Part shown: positions 1 to 4,730 of the stretch, piece by piece
Layout: the number at the start of each line of letters is the position of its first letter
Numbering within the stretch: the first letter of the stretch is position 1
Assembly: GCA_964499985.1 (NCBI GenBank)
Contig: CAZCMX010000086.1
Location: 1 to 7,290 of the forward strand
From: UBA5734 sp964499985
Lineage (GTDB): Bacteria; Bacillota; Clostridia; Saccharofermentanales; UBA5734
Direction: 5' to 3'
DNA length: 7,290 nucleotides
The notes under the pieces: generated by a model
Seen by the model: the letters and a program-made list of their open reading frames with translations, nothing else
The model's database searches: none
What the model was told of the DNA's origin: nothing
Translations under genes and position numbers: made by a program

Positions 1-117
1 GAGGCGGATCCAGTTGCCGGCAAGAGTGCCAGGCGCGAGGCTGAGGCGGATCCAGTTGCCGGCAAGAGTGCCAGGCGCGTGGTCGAGGCGGATCCAGTTG
101 CCGGCAAGAGTGCCAGG
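1..117. repeat. 42-bp tandem direct repeat, 2.8 copies
   Basis: Units begin at 1, 43 and 85, each opening with GAGGCGGATCCAGTTGCCGG. Units 1 and 2 are 42 bases long and differ only near their ends (GCGAGGCT against GCGTGGTC). Unit 3 stops after 33 bases, at GTGCCAGG (110-117), where the sequence turns AT-rich. Each unit contains the perfect 10-bp palindrome TTGCCGGCAA, a BamHI-like GGATCC and the word GTGCCAGG. That last word is also part of the arm of the hairpin at 207-243. The array starts at the window edge, so more copies may lie to the left. The 42-base period keeps an open plus-strand frame encoding a repeated RIQLPARVPG peptide, but there is no ribosome binding site or family resemblance, so I read this as non-coding repeat DNA. 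Confidence 0.93.
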
Positions 118-327
118 TCAATATTTTGAGAACTGGAATGCTGAAAAGCTGAAATTCCTAGAGCCTCAGTCTTTTTCAGCCTTGGCAAAGCGATAATTTC
201 AAAAAAGGTACCTGGCACCGCTTCTGAAGCAGTGCCAGGTACCGAACTAGGAATCATAAACCATCTAAATCTCAGACGGCCTGGCAATAGGGCGTTTCGA
301 GCGCTCGGTTCAATGATGTGCAAGAAT
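118..327. other. AT-richer spacer between repeats, no gene seen
   Basis: This stretch separates the tandem array from the dispersed fourth copy and is clearly less GC-rich than its flanks. It contains an imperfect inverted repeat, GCTGAAAAG (140-148) with CTTTTTCAGC (171-180). An 8-bp inverted pair, ATTCCTAG (154-161) and CTAGGAAT (247-254), flanks the strong hairpin at 207-243. No reading frame here has a ribosome binding site or a recognisable product. Confidence 0.5.
201..243 (-). terminator. Hairpin with T-run, probable intrinsic terminator of the GH4 transcript
   Basis: The perfect 12-bp arms GGTACCTGGCAC (207-218) and GTGCCAGGTACC (232-243) enclose a second stem, GCTTC/GAAGC. Read on the minus strand, the two stems are joined by a U-G wobble, giving about 17 pairs around a CAG triloop. 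The stem is followed directly by TTTTTT (complement of 201-206). On the plus strand the wobble becomes a C-A mismatch and no T-run follows. This asymmetry supports termination of minus-strand transcripts, most simply the GH4 mRNA, which would then carry a 3' untranslated region of about 260 bases. The arm shares GTGCCAGG with the neighbouring 42-bp repeats, so the element may also belong to a dispersed REP-like family. Confidence 0.72.
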
Positions 328-370
328 GGTACCGGATCCAATTGCCGGCAAGAGTGCCAGGCGTGAGGCT
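328..370. repeat. Dispersed fourth copy of the 42-bp repeat
   Basis: Positions 334-370 match positions 6-42 of the tandem array at 35 of 37 bases; the changes are G to A at 341 and C to T at 364. The bases just before GGATCC differ from the array and read GGTACC (328-333). GGTACC is also the outer end of the hairpin at 207-243. This copy therefore starts like the hairpin and continues as the tandem repeat, which suggests the two repeat types are related or recombined. Confidence 0.88.
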
Positions 371-379
371 AAGCCGCGT

Positions 380-483
380 CCCCGCCGCCCCCGCCTGGCG
401 CGTCGCCCAGCCCCGCGTCCCACGCAACCCGGCCCCGCGGCCCCGCCGCCCCGCCTGGCGCGTCGTCCAGCCCCACGTCCCCC
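380..483. repeat. C-rich segment with a 60-bp duplication and minus-strand G-quadruplex potential
   Basis: Positions 391-420 and 451-480 align at 28 of 30 bases with a 60-base offset. The similarity extends left with one extra C in the first copy. Both copies contain CGCCTGGCGC (392-401 and 452-461), nearly the reverse complement of GTGCCAGGCG (354-363) in the preceding repeat, so long stem structures are possible. The plus strand carries C-runs at 406-408, 411-414, 419-421, 428-430, 433-436, 441-444 and 449-452, with spacers of 2 to 6 bases. These give two adjoining G-quadruplex-type motifs on the minus strand. Transcription of the GH4 gene would read through here, so the G-rich strand would be present in its mRNA. 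No gene is supported. Confidence 0.75.
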
Positions 484-495
484 GCGGATCCGCGG
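482..495. repeat. Perfect 14-bp palindrome just past the GH4 stop
   Basis: CCGCGGATCCGCGG reads identically on both strands and ends six bases before the GH4 stop codon. No T-run follows on the minus strand, so it is not a classical intrinsic terminator. Its core GGATCC also occurs in every copy of the 42-bp repeat. It could be a protein-binding site, a repeat boundary or a short mRNA 3'-end structure; the sequence does not decide between these. Confidence 0.7.
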
Positions 496-501
496 CAATA
501 C

Positions 502-1827
502 TCAGACAAACTTCGGGAGGTAGTCACCATGGGCAGCAATCAGTTCGTCAACCATGGCGATCGTATCATCGATCGACAGCTGGGCTGACGTATGCGGATC
601 GAGCAGAGCCGCATGGTAGACATGTTCCTTCTTCAGGGTCCGGGCGGCTTCGATGGTCAGCAGCTGGCAATTGATATTGGTCTGGTTGAGGGCGGCCAAC
701 TGGGGCGGCAGGGAGCCGACGGCGCAGGGATGGATGCCCATGCCGTCGACCAGGCAGGGAACTTCGACGCAGGCTTCGCGGGGCAGGTTGCTGATCAGGC
801 CCTGGGTATTGAGGACATTACCGCCGATCTTGTAGGGGGTATTGGTGACAATGGCCTCAAGAATATAGGAGGCGTATTCGTGACTCCGGACATGGGTCAG
901 GTGGGGGTCGTTGACCAGCTCGTCACGTTGCTTTTCCCAGCGGGCGATCTGCTCGACGCAGCGGCGCGGGTATTCATCCAGCGGGATATTGAAACGGTCG
1001 ATCAGATCGGGGTAGGTTGGCTTGATGAAGTAGGGGTTGTATTCAGCATTGTGTTCGCTCGACTCGGTGCAATAGTAGCCGAATTTGTCGATGTACTCGA
1101 AACGGACCATGTCCTTGTGCTTTTCGCTGGCGTTCTTGAGCCGGGCCAGACGGCGGATTTCCGGGTAGAGGTCATTGCCGTCGCGGTCGCGGATTTCGAG
1201 CAGCCAGCCCATGTGGTTGATGCCGGCGATCAGCTCTTTGCGGCCTTCGAGCTGGTCTTCGAGGCCCAGTCCCTTGAACAGCTCCGAGGAACAGACCTGG
1301 ACACTGTGACAGAGGCCGATCGTTTTGACCTTGGTGTAGCGCTGGAGGTAGCCGGTCAGCATGGCCATGGGATTCGTGTAGTTCAAAAACCAGGCGTCGG
1401 GGCAGACTTCTTCGATATCGGCGGCAAAGGCCTCGAGGACCGGGATCGTACGCAGGGCGCGCATGATGCCGCCGATGCCCAGGGTGTCGGCGATGGTCTG
1501 GCGCAGGCCGAACTTTTTCGGGATCTCGAAGTCGATCACGGTCGAGGGCTCGTAGCCGCCGACCTGGATGGCATTGATGACGAACTGGGCTCCGCGCAAA
1601 GCGTCCTTGCGCTGGTCCGCACCGAGAAACGAACGTATGGTGGCCTTGCCCTGGTTCATGTTGCGGTTGATGGCGGCAAGCATTTGCCCGGATTCGGCGA
1701 GGCGAGTGGCGTCGATGTCGTAGAGGCAGATTTCGGCATCGGACAGGACGGGGGTGGCCATGCAGTCGCCGAGGATGTTTTTGGCGAACACGGTGCTGCC
1801 GGCGCCCATGAATGTGATTTTGACCAT
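502..1827 (-). CDS. melA: GH4 family NAD- and metal-dependent glycosidase, probable alpha-galactosidase
   Basis: This 441-residue protein has the usual length of glycoside hydrolase family 4, cytoplasmic enzymes that cleave glycosides by a redox-elimination mechanism using NAD and a divalent metal. The N-terminus carries the dinucleotide-binding GAGS turn (residues 8-11) and the YDID acidic strand end (36-39). NYTNP follows at 149-153. The subgroup motif CHSVQ at 173-177 holds the metal-ligand Cys, and NHM at 204-206 the metal-ligand His. TESSEHNAEY lies near 254-263. In GH4 the CHSV signature is associated with alpha-galactosidases such as MelA of Bacillus subtilis; alpha-glucosidase or uronidase activity cannot be excluded. 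There is no signal peptide. The ATG is set by AAAGGAG (1834-1840) six bases upstream. The gene is divergent from an AraC regulator and close to sugar-uptake genes. It probably ends at the minus-strand terminator at 201-243. Confidence 0.93.
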   Translation of the reverse strand: MVKITFMGAGSTVFAKNILGDCMATPVLSDAEICLYDIDATRLAESGQMLAAINRNMNQGKATIRSFLGADQRKDALRGAQFVINAIQVGGYEPSTVIDFEIPKKFGLRQTIADTLGIGGIMRALRTIPVLEAFAADIEEVCPDAWFLNYTNPMAMLTGYLQRYTKVKTIGLCHSVQVCSSELFKGLGLEDQLEGRKELIAGINHMGWLLEIRDRDGNDLYPEIRRLARLKNASEKHKDMVRFEYIDKFGYYCTESSEHNAEYNPYFIKPTYPDLIDRFNIPLDEYPRRCVEQIARWEKQRDELVNDPHLTHVRSHEYASYILEAIVTNTPYKIGGNVLNTQGLISNLPREACVEVPCLVDGMGIHPCAVGSLPPQLAALNQTNINCQLLTIEAARTLKKEHVYHAALLDPHTSAQLSIDDTIAMVDELIAAHGDYLPKFV

Positions 1828-1871
1828 ACAATTCTCCTTTGGGTTTTTCTGGCCAGAGACTGGCGCAAAGT

Positions 1872-1932
1872 GGCTGTCCCAGGCTTGGCCCGGGACACCC
1901 TGAGCCGGCTGTCCCTGGCTTTGACCGGGACC
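1872..1932. promoter_or_regulatory. Tandem dyad pair between the divergent genes, candidate operators
   Basis: Two 26-base copies start at 1872 and 1907, 35 bases apart, and agree at 22 of 26 positions. Both open with GGCTGTCCC. The first contains a symmetric dyad, TGTCCC-N11-GGGACA (1875-1897), with an inner GGC/GCC match. The second (1910-1932) is the same dyad with a degenerate outer and inner arm. A possible third half-site, GTCCCATGGC, lies near 1946-1955. The pair lies upstream of the promoter candidate for the AraC gene and in the upstream region of the GH4 gene, a natural place for a shared operator. The alternative is a REP-like extragenic repeat, since the shape resembles the hairpin at the left end of the window. 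Confidence 0.6.
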
Positions 1933-1962
1933 GCTTCAGTCAGCCGTCCCATGGCATCTTTT

Positions 1963-1970
1963 GCTACAAT
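1963..1970 (+). promoter_or_regulatory. Extended -10 promoter candidate for the AraC-kinase-regulator operon
   Basis: TACAAT (1965-1970) matches the -10 consensus at five of six bases. It is preceded, in a TG-N arrangement, by the TG of an extended -10 element at 1962-1963. No good -35 box lies at 16-18 bases; the best TTGAC-like word (1921) is too far upstream and falls inside the second dyad. A weak -35 fits a promoter that needs an activator. Transcription would start near 1977, leaving a leader of about 80 bases. Confidence 0.42.
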
Positions 1971-1998
1971 CACAATAGCGCAGTTTGCCTGGAAGACC

Positions 1999-2010
1999 CA
2001 TTGGCCAATG
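1999..2010. promoter_or_regulatory. Perfect 12-bp palindrome in the operon leader
   Basis: CATTGGCCAATG is fully symmetric. It lies about 30 bases after the -10 candidate and 49 bases before the AraC start codon. This position suits a repressor operator or an autoregulatory site. A 12-bp palindrome without a spacer is too tight to be a good RNA hairpin, so DNA binding is the likelier role, if it has one. No T-run follows. Confidence 0.4.
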
Positions 2011-2046
2011 CCGCAAAAAGATGTCTGAAAGTAACTTGTTGCAGAA

Positions 2047-2054
2047 AGGTGAGG
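2047..2054 (+). promoter_or_regulatory. Ribosome binding site deciding the AraC start
   Basis: AGGTGAGG ends five bases before the ATG at 2060. The in-frame alternatives at 1985 and 2021 have no purine-rich site at a usable distance, and the residues they would add do not resemble the family N-terminus. Confidence 0.7.
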
Positions 2055-2059
2055 AACGG

Positions 2060-2926
2060 ATGCCAGTCAGGGACAAATACAGGGGCAGTGGCAGCCAGCA
2101 AAGCCTGGTGATTCGCGATGAAGGTTTCTCGGACATCAATCCGGTGGTCTGTGGTTGGGAACATTGTGTTCCCGGACACCGCTATGGTCCGGCAGCCCGG
2201 GACTACTATCTGGTCCATTATGTGTTTTCCGGCCGGGGCTGGTTTGAAAGCCGCGGCACAAGGCATGTCTTGTCAGCGGGCTCCCTGTTCCTGATCACGC
2301 CTGATGAGCTGACCTGTTACCAGGCGGATGAGCAGGATCCCTGGTCCTATGCCTGGATTGGGTTTACCGGCCAGCGCTGCCTGCAGCTGCTCGGCCAGAC
2401 GGTGCTGGCCAATGGCCTGGTCACCGTCCGGGACCCGCGCCTGGCCCAGGTTTTCGAAAGTTTGCGGGCCGAGGCCGAATTGGTGCCAGCCCAGGAGTGG
2501 TTTGTCTGTGGCAAGATTTACGAGCTTCTGGCGCTGCTGCGGCAAAAGCCCAGCCGGCCGGCTCTGCGCCAGGAGTATGTCCGCCAGGTCATGGATGCCA
2601 TCAAGGCCAACTATGACCGTCCGGTCAGCGTGGAGGACCTGGCCCGGGCGGCGGGTCTCGACCGGCGCTATCTGTCACGGATCTTTGCCGCCGAGACCGG
2701 CCAGACCCCGCGTGACTATCTGTCCAGGTTTCGTCTCGAACGGGCCGCCCATTATTTGTCCGATCCGGCTTATTCGGTTGAGAACACGGCCCTGAGTGTC
2801 GGTTATGCCGATGCCTTTGCCTTCTCCAAAGCCTTCAAGCGCCACTTTGGCGTTTCGCCGCGCCAATACCGCGTATCGGTGCATCACCGCAGCCAGGAGG
2901 ATGAAAACCATGCCATTGCGCCATAA
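2060..2926 (+). CDS. AraC-family transcriptional regulator, MsmR/RafR-like
   Basis: This 288-residue cytoplasmic regulator has an N-terminal cupin ligand-binding domain (about 15-165) and a C-terminal double helix-turn-helix (about 175-272). The cupin part shows the Bacillota pattern PGHRYGPAARDYYLVHYV (38-55), then AGSLFLITPDE (73-83) and DPWSYAWIGF (93-102). This pattern is common in regulators of alpha-galactoside and multiple-sugar operons. In the DNA-binding part, the first helix-turn-helix is near 190-211. The family signature GYADAFAFSKAFKRHFGVSP covers 248-267. The start at 2060 is chosen because AGGTGAGG (2047-2054) precedes it by five bases; an in-frame ATG at 2021 lacks a good site. 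It is divergent from the GH4 gene and overlaps the kinase gene by 17 bases. It probably controls both directions in response to an intracellular sugar; the ligand is inferred from context only. Confidence 0.93.
   Translation: MPVRDKYRGSGSQQSLVIRDEGFSDINPVVCGWEHCVPGHRYGPAARDYYLVHYVFSGRGWFESRGTRHVLSAGSLFLITPDELTCYQADEQDPWSYAWIGFTGQRCLQLLGQTVLANGLVTVRDPRLAQVFESLRAEAELVPAQEWFVCGKIYELLALLRQKPSRPALRQEYVRQVMDAIKANYDRPVSVEDLARAAGLDRRYLSRIFAAETGQTPRDYLSRFRLERAAHYLSDPAYSVENTALSVGYADAFAFSKAFKRHFGVSPRQYRVSVHHRSQEDENHAIAP
2895..2900 (+). promoter_or_regulatory. Ribosome binding site deciding the kinase start
   Basis: AGGAGG lies inside the end of the AraC gene. It directly abuts an in-frame ATG at 2901, which leaves no spacing, and sits nine bases before the ATG at 2910. 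The second ATG is therefore the better start. The open frame extends upstream to 2796, but that part only shadows the AraC coding sequence. Confidence 0.75.
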
Positions 2927-4730
2927 GATCCTGATCATTTTCCTGGTTTTCGTGATTGTGCCTTTTGTGCTGATCTTTGCCTATTACGACTATAGCTCGC
3001 AGCGGACGGTCCAGACGCAGGTAGGCAAGATGGCCGGCCAGACGGTCGAGCAGACCACGATTGCGATCAATGACCGCATCCGGATGATGGAAAAGGCCTT
3101 GCTCTCAGCCAGCAATAATTCCACCATCCTGGACATGCTCTTGCCCAGGGAATACGAAATCCTCGGTCTGAGCCAGATCGATCTGCCGAGCATGAAGCAT
3201 TTCTACAATTCGATCATATTCACCAATACCTATATCAAGACGATCCGGATTGACCTGTATGAAAACGACATGGAAGGTGAGAACCAGACCTTTTTATTTG
3301 GCGCCGGTTCGGGTGACACCTATAGCCCGCTGAATGTCGAGCGTTATGTCCGCTATTTCCGTGACCGCAATTTGCTGGCCCAGGAGAATCTGCCGGAGTT
3401 TCGCGACAATCCGGTCTACCGCCAGGCAGTGGAGATGAATGGGGACATCCTCTGGTCGTATGGGCTTTTTCCCGATGATGATAACCTCTATGTCCTCAAG
3501 CAGTTTACGTATCTGTCCTATTCGCAGAAAATCGGCACCATCCTGTTTGTTGTCGACCCCGATCTGCTGCGCGAACTGTGCAATGACACCCCAGATCTGC
3601 ACCATTATATTTTCGACCAGAACCAGCAGCTCCTGACCGGGCAGGCAGACACAGATGACCTGGATGCCCTGGTCGCCGTGCAATTGCCCAAGGCGGGCAC
3701 GTCGCAGACCATCAATGACCAGCTGGTCACCAGCCAGCCGCTGGTCAATGGCTGGCGCTATGTCCACACCGTGTCCATCCCATCCCTGATGAAAGATATC
3801 CGGCAGACCCGGGGCTATGTCCTGTCCCTGGCCGGTCTGCTGCTTGTGGCCCTGCTGGTGGTTGTATCCCTTTTGATCCGCCACTTTGACCGCCAGCTCC
3901 AGGTTCTTCTGAAAAAATTCGAGTCGGTCGAAAAGGGCGATATGGTGATCCGCCAGCATCTGGATTCGCAAGATGAGCTCGGCAAGCTTGACCGCCACTT
4001 CAACCGCATGGTTGAGCAGCTGCAACGGCTGATCCATACCAATTACATCAGCCAGCTGGAAAAGCGCGAGGCCCAGCTCGATGCCCTCAAATTCCAGATC
4101 AATCCCCATTTTCTCTACAATACGCTCAATGTGATCAGCTCGATCGCGACGATTCACAAGACCCCCTCGATTCCGGCGATCTGCCAGAACCTGAGCCAGC
4201 TCTTCCGCTATAACATGAGCGGCCACAGCAATGTCACCCTGAAACAAGAGCTCGATAGTGTGAGAAACTTCATCAGCCTGCAGCAGGTCCAGTTTACCGA
4301 GCCCTTCCAGGTTTTCCTCGACATCGAGCCGGGCGTCGAGTCTTGTGCCGTCCAGAAATTCATCCTGCAGCCCATTGTGGAAAATGCCATCAAATATGGT
4401 TTCTCCAAAAAAGACCGGGTCTATTGCCTGGAAATCAATGCACATGCCGATGGGGATCTGCTGGTCATCGAGGTGGCCGATGATGGGGAAGGGATGTCGC
4501 CAGAGGATCTTTCTGCCATCAAGGCCAGTCTCGAACAAAGTGGCCGGCCGGAGGCAGCCCGGTTGGCGCCAGCCAGGCCGGGCCGCAATTCGATCGGCCT
4601 GCCGAATATCCGTGAGCGGCTGCGGCTCGCCTATGGCCAATCCAGTGGCCTGGAGATCCAGAGCGAACTGGGCAGCGGCACAACGGTCACCTTGAAAATG
4701 CCTTTGAAGGAGCGGGAGAATCATGCTTAA
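2910..4730 (+). CDS. Sensor histidine kinase, YesM/LytS type
   Basis: This 606-residue membrane kinase presumably phosphorylates the response regulator encoded next. A first transmembrane helix lies at about 6-26. An extracellular region of about 270 residues follows, of the size and place of a Cache-type sensor, though I cannot assign the fold by eye. The second helix is at about 303-325 and a HAMP linker at about 328-378. The His-kinase domain carries QINPHFLYNTLN, with the phosphoacceptor His at residue 400. The ATPase domain shows the N box QPIVENAIKYG (487-497), DDGEGM (524-529), SIGLPNIRERL (561-571) and GSGTTV near 590, so all catalytic motifs are present. It overlaps the AraC gene by 17 bases and the regulator gene by 8, which implies translational coupling. 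The ligand is probably an extracellular sugar or a loaded binding protein, inferred from the neighbours. Confidence 0.94.
   Translation: MPLRHKILIIFLVFVIVPFVLIFAYYDYSSQRTVQTQVGKMAGQTVEQTTIAINDRIRMMEKALLSASNNSTILDMLLPREYEILGLSQIDLPSMKHFYNSIIFTNTYIKTIRIDLYENDMEGENQTFLFGAGSGDTYSPLNVERYVRYFRDRNLLAQENLPEFRDNPVYRQAVEMNGDILWSYGLFPDDDNLYVLKQFTYLSYSQKIGTILFVVDPDLLRELCNDTPDLHHYIFDQNQQLLTGQADTDDLDALVAVQLPKAGTSQTINDQLVTSQPLVNGWRYVHTVSIPSLMKDIRQTRGYVLSLAGLLLVALLVVVSLLIRHFDRQLQVLLKKFESVEKGDMVIRQHLDSQDELGKLDRHFNRMVEQLQRLIHTNYISQLEKREAQLDALKFQINPHFLYNTLNVISSIATIHKTPSIPAICQNLSQLFRYNMSGHSNVTLKQELDSVRNFISLQQVQFTEPFQVFLDIEPGVESCAVQKFILQPIVENAIKYGFSKKDRVYCLEINAHADGDLLVIEVADDGEGMSPEDLSAIKASLEQSGRPEAARLAPARPGRNSIGLPNIRERLRLAYGQSSGLEIQSELGSGTTVTLKMPLKERENHA

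Noticed and set aside
1..117. Possible CRISPR array
   Set aside because: The repeats are directly adjacent with no unique spacers of 25-40 bases, and no cas-like gene is present in the window.
140..180. Imperfect inverted repeat GCTGAAAAG/CTTTTTCAGC as a terminator
   Set aside because: The stem is bulged with a 22-base loop and no T-run follows the second arm, so it does not meet the pattern of an intrinsic terminator.
14..196. Small plus-strand open frame made of the 42-bp repeats
   Set aside because: It has no ribosome binding site and a purely repetitive product, and the frame is open only because the repeat length is a multiple of three.
592..2028. Long plus-strand open frame (478 codons) antisense to the GH4 gene
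   Set aside because: It lies opposite a clear GH4 gene, has no ribosome binding site, and its product is Gly/Asp/Val-rich with no domain pattern. It arises because the GH4 codons rarely give stop codons on the other strand.
2796..2909. Upstream extension of the kinase gene to an ATG at 2796
   Set aside because: The added 38 residues overlap the AraC coding sequence, do not resemble a kinase N-terminus and would place a charged stretch before the first membrane helix; AGGAGG at 2895-2900 supports the start at 2910.
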